Below, piece after piece: positions 26,238 to 34,001 of a stretch of DNA of 64,000 nt. The notes beneath the pieces were generated by a model that saw nothing but the letters and a program-made list of their open reading frames with translations, was not told where the DNA came from and did no database searches. The stretch's first letter is position 1. The number at the start of each line of letters is the position of its first letter. Origin of the DNA: CAZICM01 sp964537685. GTDB lineage: Bacteria > Myxococcota_A > Polyangia > Polyangiales > Polyangiaceae. Location: the NCBI GenBank assembly GCA_964537685.1, contig CAZICM010000042.1:17584-81583 (forward strand), given 5' to 3'. Made by a program: the position numbers and the translations under genes.

Positions 26238-27818
26238 CTAAAACAGCGAACCGATGCGCCGCGCCAGCCCTCCGCCTGAAAACATCGCGCGAAGGCCCTT
26301 CCTAAACCACGCATAACCCTTGTCGGAATAGGGAAACCAGAATGGATCGCTCTTGCCGAGAGCCACGCGATCCACGCTCAGATGCCGCATGTTGCACATA
26401 TCGCGCAGCGAGTCCTCTCCCATAACCCGCCCAAATCCGCTGTTTTTAATCCCTCCAAAGGGTGCGTCCGGACATCCGCCGTTGCTCAGCACATCGTTCA
26501 CCAGCACGCTGCCCGCCTCGATTCGCTCGGCAATTCTGCGCCCATGATCGCGATCGCCCGAGAACACATAGGCATTGAGCCCCAGCGGCACTTCATTCGA
26601 TAGGCGGATGGCCTCCTCATCCGAATTCACCCGCATAAAAGGCACAATCGGCCCGAAAATCTCGTCGGTCATCACCGTCATCCCGTGATTGCAGTGATCG
26701 AGCACCGTCGGCTCAAAAAATTGCCCGCCGCTCCTTCGTTTTCCCCCCGCCAGAAGTTCCGCGCCCTTGCTCAGCGCATCCGCGATGTGCTTCTCCGCCA
26801 CATCGATCTGCTTCGGAAAAATAATCGCGCCAACATCCACGCTTTCCCGGGATGGATCGCCGATTTTCAATTCGCGCGTCAGCTCCGTCACGCGGCGCAC
26901 CAGCCTATCGTGCACATCCTTGTGGGCGTACACGCGCTCCACCGAAATACACACCTGTCCCGCATTGGCGAATCCCCCAAACACAATGCCCCGCGCCGTC
27001 CGCTCCACATCGATATCCGCGCACGCAATCAAAGGCGCCTTGCCGCCAAGCTCCATCACACACGGAATCAACCGCTCACCGCATGCGGCCGCCACGCGCC
27101 TTCCCGTCGCCACGCCGCCCGTGAACACAACCATCGAAACCCCTGAATCGATGAGCGCCGCGCCCGCATCGCCATAACCCGTCACCACGCCGAACACATC
27201 TTCGGGCAGCCCCGCGCTATCCCAAATCTCCTTGGCTTTCAGCGCGATCAGAGGCGTCACCTCGCTTGGCTTCAGCACCGCCGCGTTGCCCGCGAGCGTC
27301 GCCAGAATGACATCGCGCATTGGAAGCTGAAGCGGGAAATTCCAGGGCGAAATCACGCCGACAACGCCCCGCGGCACATATTCGACCCAGCCCTTCCGGT
27401 GCTTGAGCAAGTGATAATCAAGCTCGCGCGCAGCCAGCGCGGCGGGGGCCCGCTTGGCGAAAAATGTCGTCAAATCGGCTGTAACCATCACCTCATGCAA
27501 GAGCGCCTCGTGCTTGGGTTTGCCGCATTCCCGCACGATGAGATCCACCACCTCGTCGGCCCGCTCCACAAGCGCATCGCGAAAGCGCATCACCCGCTCG
27601 CAGCGTTCTTCCACGGGCAGCGCGCCCCACGCTTCCTGAGCCGTCTTTGCCCTTGAAACGACGGCCCGCACGTCTTCCGCGCTCATCGCAGGCACCTCGC
27701 CCGCGAGCTCGCCCGACACCGGCGAATAACTCTGAATCATTCTCCGCCCATCGCTTCTTGGGCTTGATTGGCCTGTGCCGCTCTTCTGAACGAGCTCTGA
27801 AACTGCGATTTGGCCCAT
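26238..27818 (-). CDS. NAD(P)-dependent aldehyde dehydrogenase
   Basis: This 526-residue protein is a full-length ALDH. The oxyanion region PRGVVGVISPWNFPLQLP, the VFTGGVATGRRV cofactor loop, catalytic Glu256 in MELGGKAPL and nucleophile Cys290 in NAGQVCISVERVY are all present, with the standard 34-residue Glu-Cys spacing. PFGGIKNSGFGR near the C-terminus is also canonical. It is of the general succinate-semialdehyde/coniferyl/long-chain aldehyde group; the substrate is not decidable by eye. The hydrophobic C-terminal tail (WFRKGLRAMFSGGGLARRIG) is about 40 residues beyond the core and may mediate membrane association. Start 27818 is chosen because GGAGG lies six bases upstream; the ATG two codons earlier touches that site. 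It converges within 2 bases of the cytochrome gene. Confidence 0.92.
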   Translation of the reverse strand: MGQIAVSELVQKSGTGQSSPRSDGRRMIQSYSPVSGELAGEVPAMSAEDVRAVVSRAKTAQEAWGALPVEERCERVMRFRDALVERADEVVDLIVRECGKPKHEALLHEVMVTADLTTFFAKRAPAALAARELDYHLLKHRKGWVEYVPRGVVGVISPWNFPLQLPMRDVILATLAGNAAVLKPSEVTPLIALKAKEIWDSAGLPEDVFGVVTGYGDAGAALIDSGVSMVVFTGGVATGRRVAAACGERLIPCVMELGGKAPLIACADIDVERTARGIVFGGFANAGQVCISVERVYAHKDVHDRLVRRVTELTRELKIGDPSRESVDVGAIIFPKQIDVAEKHIADALSKGAELLAGGKRRSGGQFFEPTVLDHCNHGMTVMTDEIFGPIVPFMRVNSDEEAIRLSNEVPLGLNAYVFSGDRDHGRRIAERIEAGSVLVNDVLSNGGCPDAPFGGIKNSGFGRVMGEDSLRDMCNMRHLSVDRVALGKSDPFWFPYSDKGYAWFRKGLRAMFSGGGLARRIGSLF

Positions 27819-27972
27819 GGCCATCCTCCAATCGTTTGGGTGCAGGGCTTCCGTGCTGCGCTTCGTTGCGCCGCGGTCATTTGAAATACCGCTTGTGTCC
27901 CCTGCAAGCCCTATTTAATGGGTTGTGAGCTAAATGCCGTGCGGCCCGCTGGGGACAGAACGAGGAATGCCC

Positions 27973-30615
27973 ATGTACGAAGGAATGAGTGATTTTGAGC
28001 GTATTGCCCGCGGATTTCATTCCGATCCGCACAGCGTGCTTGGGGCGCACGTCGTCGGCGAGAACCTTGTCGTTCGGGTGTTTCGCCCGGATGCGCAGCG
28101 CATCACGGTCATTCCCGGGGACACCTCGATCGCACCCCGCCCCATGGAGCGCCGTCATGCGGCAGGGCTGTTCGCGGCGCGCTTTCCCGGTTTACAGCCC
28201 CCGTTTCAATATCAATTAGAAATCGAAGGCTCGCCGGGGCGTCTTCGCATTGTCGATCCCTATTCGTTTAAACCATCGGTAGGCGACCTGGATTTGCATC
28301 TCGCCGCCGAGGGCACCCACGAAAATATCTATCAAGTGCTGGGTTCGCATGTGCGTGAGATCGACGGGATTTCCGGCACTTCATTTGCGGTGTGGGCGCC
28401 CAATGCGGAAAGAGTGAGCGTCGTCGGTTCATTCAATCAATGGGATGGCCGATTTCATGCAATGCGCAAACTGGGGAGCGGCATCTGGGAGATTTTCATT
28501 CCCGGCGTTGGCCACGGCGCTCTTTACAAGTACGAACTCGTCACAAAAGAGGGCACGCGGATCATGAAATCCGATCCTTATGCCCAGGCGATGCAAGTGC
28601 GCCCCGACACGGCGAGCAAAATCTATGAGAGTAAATATCAATTCAATGATAATGCATGGATGAAACAGCGGGCGCGGGGCGATATGCATAAGAAGCCCAT
28701 GTCCATCTATGAAGTGCATCTGGGTTCATGGAAACGGACACCGCGCAAACCGGGCGAGGAAACGCTGCCTCCCACGCAGGATGCGCGGCGCTGGCAAACC
28801 TATAGGGAGCTGGCCGATGAATTAATCGATTACGTCGTGGAAATGGGCTTTACGCATATCGAGCTATTGCCCGTCATGGAACATCCCTACGACGGCTCGT
28901 GGGGATATCAGGTATCGGGCTATTTCGCGCCGACAAGCCGTTATGGGGAACCGGACGATCTTCGCTACTTTATCGATTGCTGCCATCAAAAAAACATCGG
29001 CGTCATTTTAGACTGGACGCCCGCGCATTTTCCAAAAGACGCGGCGGCGCTTGGGCGCTTCGATGGAACGCCTCTCTATGAGCATTGGGATCCCCGCATG
29101 GGCGAGCACCGCCAATGGCAAACATTTGTTTTTCATTATGGGCGCTGGGAGGTGAAGAACTTTTTAATTTCGAGCGCTTTATATTGGCTTACCGAATTCC
29201 ACGCCGATGGCCTGCGCGTCGATGCGGTGGCCTCGATGCTATATCTCGATTATGGCGCTTCGCATCCCGGCGAATGGGTTCCCAATAAATACGGCGGCCG
29301 TGAAAATCTAGATGCGGTCGCGTTTTTGCAGCAGCTCAACGATTTAATTCACCTGCGTTTGCCCGGCGCCATTGTGTGTGCGGAAGAGTCAACATCCTGG
29401 CCCGGCGTCACAAGGCCCACGTATTTAGGCGGATTGGGCTTTGATTTTAAATGGAATATGGGCTGGATGCACGACACGCTGAATTATTTTTCAATGGATC
29501 CTATCTTTCGATCCTTTCATCACGGCCGTATTACCTTCGGCATCATGTATGCGTGGTCGGAGCGCTTTTTATTGCCGCTTTCCCACGATGAAGTCGTGCA
29601 TCTAAAGAAATCGCTTTTATCGAAAATGCCCGGCGATCGGTGGAAGATGGCGGCCAATCTCCGGGCGCTTTACGCGCATATGTGGGCGCACCCCGGCAAA
29701 AAGCTTGTATTTATGGGCGGCGAGCTCGGCCAGTGGAGTGAATGGGGCGAGGCCAAGGAATTGGAATGGAACCGGCTTCAGGAAGAAGATGGGGCGGGGC
29801 TTCAGCTTCTTATGAAAGATCTCAATCGCTTGTATCAAAATTATCCGGCCTTCTATGCAATGGACGATAGTCCAGACGGCTTTCGCTGGATTGATGCCAA
29901 TGATGCTTGGCAAAGCGCGATTTCCTATATCCGCTTTCCCTATACGCCAAAGCCCCGCGAATCCATTGTGCCGCAGCCTTCGGATGACGCGGCGGCCGGT
30001 TCTGAAAGTCCCCATAGCCAATCCGATATAAATGAAATCCCGGACATTAACTCGGGCAACCATTCGTTGGTATTGCATGCTCCTCAAATCGAATTGCCAC
30101 CCATTGAATTAGAAGATCAATTCGATGGAATGAATATGCCCATGGATGAAGAGGGGATGGCGATGACATTTGTGTCCGGCGGTGCTGCGGGCGCGCAGGG
30201 CGATGCCCTCAAAGGGCGTCCCGCGCCGCTCTTTACAAAACTGCCTCCGCCTCCCGCTCCAACGATTCCAACGATGACGAATGCGGACGGCGCTTCGCGC
30301 GACTTTTTCAGGGCGGCCGCCGGTGAGAAGAAAGCCTCGGCGGCGCCGCATCCTGCGGATGTGTTTGTCGTGGTTGTGGGGAATTGCACGCCGCTTCCGC
30401 GTTACAAATACCGCGTGGGCGTGCCGCGTCCCGGCCGTTACCGCGAAGCCTTGAATACCGATGCGCGCGAGTATGGAGGCAGCGGGATGGGCAATTTGGG
30501 CTCTGTGCTCACCGAACCTGTGGAAAGCCACGGTTACGCGCAATCGCTGACGCTGACGCTTCCTCCGCTTTCGGTGCTGTATCTAATTCCCGAGATAGAG
30601 CATGGGGCGGGATGA
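27973..30615 (+). CDS. glgB: 1,4-alpha-glucan branching enzyme with a large C-terminal insert
   Basis: GlgB makes alpha-1,6 branches in glycogen. The protein of about 880 residues has two N-terminal CBM48-type domains, then the GH13 barrel: MEHPYDGSWGYQVSGYFAPTSRYG, GLRVDAVASMLYLDYG (nucleophile Asp), CAEESTSWPGVTRP (acid Glu) and LSHDEVVHLKKS. The C-terminal beta domain ends LPPLSVLYLIPE. Between AISYIRFPYTP and VFVVVVGNCTPLPRYKYRVG, where other GlgB have only a short loop, about 140 residues are inserted, rich in Pro, Asp, Ser and Met. The reading frame is continuous and both flanks are normal. I chose ATG 27973 (GAGGA six bases upstream); ATG codons at 27934, 27967 and 27985 are alternatives. 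Divergent from the ALDH gene. Confidence 0.93.
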   Translation: MYEGMSDFERIARGFHSDPHSVLGAHVVGENLVVRVFRPDAQRITVIPGDTSIAPRPMERRHAAGLFAARFPGLQPPFQYQLEIEGSPGRLRIVDPYSFKPSVGDLDLHLAAEGTHENIYQVLGSHVREIDGISGTSFAVWAPNAERVSVVGSFNQWDGRFHAMRKLGSGIWEIFIPGVGHGALYKYELVTKEGTRIMKSDPYAQAMQVRPDTASKIYESKYQFNDNAWMKQRARGDMHKKPMSIYEVHLGSWKRTPRKPGEETLPPTQDARRWQTYRELADELIDYVVEMGFTHIELLPVMEHPYDGSWGYQVSGYFAPTSRYGEPDDLRYFIDCCHQKNIGVILDWTPAHFPKDAAALGRFDGTPLYEHWDPRMGEHRQWQTFVFHYGRWEVKNFLISSALYWLTEFHADGLRVDAVASMLYLDYGASHPGEWVPNKYGGRENLDAVAFLQQLNDLIHLRLPGAIVCAEESTSWPGVTRPTYLGGLGFDFKWNMGWMHDTLNYFSMDPIFRSFHHGRITFGIMYAWSERFLLPLSHDEVVHLKKSLLSKMPGDRWKMAANLRALYAHMWAHPGKKLVFMGGELGQWSEWGEAKELEWNRLQEEDGAGLQLLMKDLNRLYQNYPAFYAMDDSPDGFRWIDANDAWQSAISYIRFPYTPKPRESIVPQPSDDAAAGSESPHSQSDINEIPDINSGNHSLVLHAPQIELPPIELEDQFDGMNMPMDEEGMAMTFVSGGAAGAQGDALKGRPAPLFTKLPPPPAPTIPTMTNADGASRDFFRAAAGEKKASAAPHPADVFVVVVGNCTPLPRYKYRVGVPRPGRYREALNTDAREYGGSGMGNLGSVLTEPVESHGYAQSLTLTLPPLSVLYLIPEIEHGAG

Positions 30616-30654
30616 CGCGAACGGCGGCCCGCTGATAATTTGTCCCGCGCGCGC

Positions 30655-31293
30655 ATGCCCGCCTACCTTGCGCGCATGGCCTTGCATGAATTGATTTCTT
30701 CCGTTGCCCGCAGAAGGCTATCGCTCGGCGCATACGGACCAAAGAGCGGCCGTCCAGGCCCGCCGCCGCGTCCTGCGGAGCCGATGGATATTGCGGCCGC
30801 GGAGAGGCGCTTGGGCTTTGCGCTTCCATCGAGCTACGCCGAGTTTTTAAGGCTTCAAGACGGGTGGCCCGATTTTGCCTTTGGAGCGAATCTGTTTGGA
30901 ACGGCTCAGCTTGGCAAGGCTTCCTATGTGAGCATTGCCCGGATGATCGTCGAGGATTTCGCGGACGATTTAGAGCACGGCCCTCCTTCGATTGTGGCCC
31001 GCGCGTCTTCTTTTGTGCCTTTTGGCATGAATGAGTACGCCGATATTGTCGTGGGCTGGGACGGCGCAAAGAGAGCTTCTGGAGATGAACTCCGGGTTGT
31101 GCTGTGGATGAACGGCATCGGTGAAACGCTCGGAAATTTTAAAGAATTTTTACAATACATGATCGAAATGATCGATGCCGAGCTTTCAGCCGCCGAGATG
31201 TGCGCCCGCCCGCCAAAAATATTTTCGCCTGCGAAAGGCGCGCCTCGGAATATTCCCATGCAACAACGACATGATTTACTAGGCCGACCATGA
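30655..31293 (+). CDS. SUKH (SMI1/KNR4-like) family protein
   Basis: This protein of about 212 residues has a clear SUKH core: AAAERRLGFALPSSYAEFLRLQDGWPDF, then FVPFGMNEYADIVVGWDG, LRVVLWMNGIGETLGNFKEFLQYMIEMID. SUKH domains are immunity proteins to polymorphic nuclease and deaminase toxins or general binding modules. The C-terminus overlaps the start of the Ser/Thr kinase gene by ATGA, so translation is coupled and the products probably act together. No toxin gene is adjacent. The start is uncertain: ATG 30655 and 30676 and TTG 30640 are all possible and none has a good Shine-Dalgarno. Confidence 0.82.
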   Translation: MPAYLARMALHELISSVARRRLSLGAYGPKSGRPGPPPRPAEPMDIAAAERRLGFALPSSYAEFLRLQDGWPDFAFGANLFGTAQLGKASYVSIARMIVEDFADDLEHGPPSIVARASSFVPFGMNEYADIVVGWDGAKRASGDELRVVLWMNGIGETLGNFKEFLQYMIEMIDAELSAAEMCARPPKIFSPAKGAPRNIPMQQRHDLLGRP

Positions 31294-33047
31294 GCGACAT
31301 GCAGCAGCGATACCGGGTCAAGGAACGCCTGGCATCCGGCGGAATGGCCGAGGTGTTCATCGCGGAGAGCGCTGGTATCGAAGGGTTTAAAAAACAAGTC
31401 GCCATCAAGCGCGTCTTGCCTCATCTCAGCGAGAAGAAACGCTTCATTGCGATGTTTTTGGATGAGGCCCGGCTGAGCGCGCATCTGTCGCATTCCAACG
31501 TCGCGCAGGTGTTCGATATCGGTGTGGGCGATACCGCGTACTTCATCGTGATGGAGTACGTCGATGGAGCCGATTTAAAGCAAATGCTCGAAGGTTTGAA
31601 GCAATCGGGCAAGCGGATCAGCGTGGAAGCGGCGGTGTACATCGCCGCGAAGATTTGCGAAGGGCTGTCCTACGCCCACGAGCTGACAGGGCCTGATGGG
31701 GTTCCGCTTCAAATCGTGCACCGCGACATGTCGCCGCCCAACGTGCTCATCACCAAGTACGGCGAGGTGAAGATTGTGGACTTTGGGCTCGCGAAGGCGA
31801 CGAGCCAGTTGGAGAAGAGCGAAGCGGGCATTATCAAGGGCAAATTCAGCTATTTGGCGCCTGAGGCGGCGCTTGGCGAAGATGTCGATTTGCGCGCCGA
31901 TATTTTTGCGGTGGGCATCATTCTTTGGGAGATGCTCGCGGGGCGAAGGCTTTTTCTTGGCGAGACAGACTTTCAAACCGTCAAGCTGGTGCAGCAGGCG
32001 AAGATTCCTTCGCTGGCGAACGACAATCCCGCGGTGTCCAAGGAGCTTGAGGCGATTTTGCACAAGGCGCTCGCGCGCGATCCTAACCGGCGATACAGCT
32101 CTGCCCGCGATTTTGGCCGCGATTTAACGAATTTTTTGTTCACCAACGGCAAGCCTGTCAGCTCTTACGACATCGCCGAATATGTGCGCGGTGCGATGCA
32201 GCTTCGAAAGAAGAAGCAGCCCGAGTCTGTGAATCTCGAGCGCTTGATCGAAGAAGAGCTGTTCGCATTTAAGAGCTTGAAGCAAGACGAGGATGCGGGA
32301 GGTTCGGCCGCGCGCAACAATGCAGCGCCGAAGGCCACGGGCTTCGAGGATATCGGTCATTGGGCGGACGAAATGGGAGCCGCCTCGAGCATGGGGTTTT
32401 CGGAGCTGAGTTCCGATGAAGGGCCGGCGGGCAAGGGGGCTCCTCACGTTTCGGCCGGCGGCAGCGATCGGGTATCGGGCTTTGATTCGCTTCTCGCGGA
32501 TGTGCGCGGCGAGGTCACGGGAGGCTCAGCAGCGAAGTCCGAAAAGCCCGCAGCCGAGGCGCCGCCTAAAGCCGCGGAGGCTCTATCCAAACCCATGGAA
32601 GGCTCACAGGCGTCCATCGAGATTTCGTCGTCCGAGATCATGGCGGAGCGCTCTCAGGTAAAGCCCAAAGAACAGGTCTCGGTGCCCGAGGAAAAGGCAT
32701 CCGCCGAGCCTGCGCAAAAAGCTTCGGCCGAGCCCGCGGCGAAGGGATCGGAGTTGCGTTCAACCTTGCGCGTGATGGAAAAGCCGCTGGTTGAGCCGTC
32801 TGATGCTGCGGAGAAAAAACCCGCGGCGAAGAAAACATCCGACAAATCGGTGAAGGTCGAGGAAAAGCGAACGGCTTCCGCGGGCAAGACCAAGGCTGCG
32901 TCCGCGGCGATGGCCAAGGCGGGGCAGGGCAGCGCCGAACTCCAACAGGAGTCCAGCGAAGGCGGCTCATCCAAGGTGGTGCTGGTGATTGTGGCGGCGG
33001 CTGTGATTTTCGCCGTGGCTTGGTTTAGCGGGTTAATCCCGCACTGA
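31290..33047 (+). CDS. tail-anchored Ser/Thr protein kinase
   Basis: This 585-residue protein has a kinase domain at about residues 8-270: LASGGMAEVFIA loop, VAIKRVLPHL, catalytic loop HRDMSPPNVLI, DFGLAKA and YLAPEAA. In the catalytic loop the Lys of HRDLKP is replaced by Ser, a form I know as common in a myxobacterial kinase subfamily. A long disordered stretch rich in Glu, Lys, Ala and Ser (about 320-560) leads to a single C-terminal membrane helix (about 562-583, VVLVIVAAAVIFAVAWFSG) with only three residues after it. So the kinase is tail-anchored with no outside sensor; input may come from its SUKH partner encoded just upstream and overlapping by ATGA. Confidence 0.92.
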   Translation: MSDMQQRYRVKERLASGGMAEVFIAESAGIEGFKKQVAIKRVLPHLSEKKRFIAMFLDEARLSAHLSHSNVAQVFDIGVGDTAYFIVMEYVDGADLKQMLEGLKQSGKRISVEAAVYIAAKICEGLSYAHELTGPDGVPLQIVHRDMSPPNVLITKYGEVKIVDFGLAKATSQLEKSEAGIIKGKFSYLAPEAALGEDVDLRADIFAVGIILWEMLAGRRLFLGETDFQTVKLVQQAKIPSLANDNPAVSKELEAILHKALARDPNRRYSSARDFGRDLTNFLFTNGKPVSSYDIAEYVRGAMQLRKKKQPESVNLERLIEEELFAFKSLKQDEDAGGSAARNNAAPKATGFEDIGHWADEMGAASSMGFSELSSDEGPAGKGAPHVSAGGSDRVSGFDSLLADVRGEVTGGSAAKSEKPAAEAPPKAAEALSKPMEGSQASIEISSSEIMAERSQVKPKEQVSVPEEKASAEPAQKASAEPAAKGSELRSTLRVMEKPLVEPSDAAEKKPAAKKTSDKSVKVEEKRTASAGKTKAASAAMAKAGQGSAELQQESSEGGSSKVVLVIVAAAVIFAVAWFSGLIPH

Positions 33048-33106
33048 AATCCATGAGCACAAGCGCATGACGCTCGAGGCGCGGCAACGTTTCAGAGGGT
33101 GCCCTC

Positions 33107-33835
33107 TCAGTTGTCGTCATCCTCATCTTCGTCATCCTCATCCGCTTCGTCACGATCCTCGAGCTCCTGCTCGAGTTTTTCAAGCGCCTCTTCCTGCGCT
33201 GTCTGAGCAGGTGCTGCACGGCCTTCTTGAAGCGCCTTTTGACGCGCCTTCTCGGCTGCCGCCCGCGCCTGGGCAACGCGCTGGAGTACGGAAGGCTTTG
33301 GCGCAAGCAACAATGTCATCGTCCGCTGTTCCATCGCCGGCCTCACCTCAATCAACGCAATCTCCTCGCATTGCTTGATGATCCAGTCGAGCTGCTCCTG
33401 CGCCTTTTCAGGATGCGTAATTTCGCGGCCGCGAAAGCGAACGGTGAATTTGACCTTGTGGCCTGCTTCAAGAAAACGATGAGCCGCGCGGGTCTTGAAC
33501 TGAAGATCGTGATCGTCTGTCTTGGGCCGCAGTTTGATCTCTTTGATCTCAACGACGCTTTGCTTGCGCTTAGCCTCCCGCGCCTTCTTCTTCTCGTCGT
33601 ACTTGAACTTGCCGAAGTCGAGAATCTTGCAAACCGGAGGATCGGCCTTGGGATTGACTTCAACGAGATCAAGTCCCCTTTCATGGGCTCGGCGCAGCGC
33701 CTCCGACGTTGGCATGATGCCCAGCATCTCGCCGTCGTCTCCAATTACGCGAATCTCTGGGACCCTAATACGTTGGTTGATTCGAACTTGGGGTCCGCGC
33801 TGGTTCTGCCGAGGGTCGAAGCGTCTCATCGTCAT
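33107..33835 (-). CDS. infC: translation initiation factor IF-3 with acidic C-terminal extension
   Basis: IF-3 binds the 30S subunit and monitors start-codon choice. Residues about 1-175 are standard: RINQRIRVPEIRVIGDDGEMLG, DLVEVNPKADPPVCKILDFGKFKY, VVEIKEIKLRPKTDDHDL and KFTVRFRGREITH. Beyond the usual end the protein adds about 60 residues, Ala/Gln/Glu-rich and finishing in a very acidic tail with runs of Asp and Glu. M. xanthus IF-3 (Dsg) also has a C-terminal extension, of different composition as I recall. Start ATG 33835 is chosen by homology; AGAGG is rather far (about 15 bases). The gene follows thrS, as usual, but rpmI and rplT do not follow it. Confidence 0.95.
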   Translation of the reverse strand: MTMRRFDPRQNQRGPQVRINQRIRVPEIRVIGDDGEMLGIMPTSEALRRAHERGLDLVEVNPKADPPVCKILDFGKFKYDEKKKAREAKRKQSVVEIKEIKLRPKTDDHDLQFKTRAAHRFLEAGHKVKFTVRFRGREITHPEKAQEQLDWIIKQCEEIALIEVRPAMEQRTMTLLLAPKPSVLQRVAQARAAAEKARQKALQEGRAAPAQTAQEEALEKLEQELEDRDEADEDDEDEDDDN

Positions 33836-33864
33836 GTGGTATTTCGCTGCCTCTTTCGCTTGAA

Positions 33865-33883
33865 CACGCTCACCATGAGCGTG
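33865..33883 (-). promoter_or_regulatory. perfect stem-loop in the infC leader
   Basis: Arms of 8 bp (CACGCTCA/TGAGCGTG) with a 3-base loop lie 29-48 bases upstream of the infC start. On the plus strand the hairpin is followed by GGTTTTTGG, but no plus-strand gene ends here. A leader structure affecting infC is the more likely role; it has not been shown to act. Confidence 0.4.
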
Positions 33884-33957
33884 GTTTTTGGTTAGAGCGA
33901 ATGCACGGACGGCCTTGATGCACAAGGGTGTGCAAGCGCCGAAGAGTGAAGGCTGAA

Positions 33958-33989
33958 CTTCTATATCCCGGTGTTCGGCTTAATAGAAG
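33958..33989 (-). repeat. inverted repeat in the thrS-infC gap
   Basis: CTTCTAT/ATAGAAG arms (7 bp) with an 18-base loop that holds a small CCG/CGG pair start 12 bases after the thrS stop. It could be a weak attenuator or processing hairpin between thrS and infC. There is no T-run on the minus strand. Confidence 0.35.
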
Positions 33990-34001
33990 CGTTTGAAGGC
34001 G

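Noticed and set aside
33091..33104. AGAGGG/CCCTCT hairpin between the kinase and infC stops
   Set aside because: The usable stem is only five base pairs with a four-base loop and there is no T-run in either direction.
33865..33889. Hairpin followed by TTTTT on the plus strand, terminator-like
   Set aside because: No plus-strand gene ends near it. The kinase gene at 31290 stops about 820 bases earlier, with infC on the opposite strand between, so I treat it as a leader hairpin of infC.
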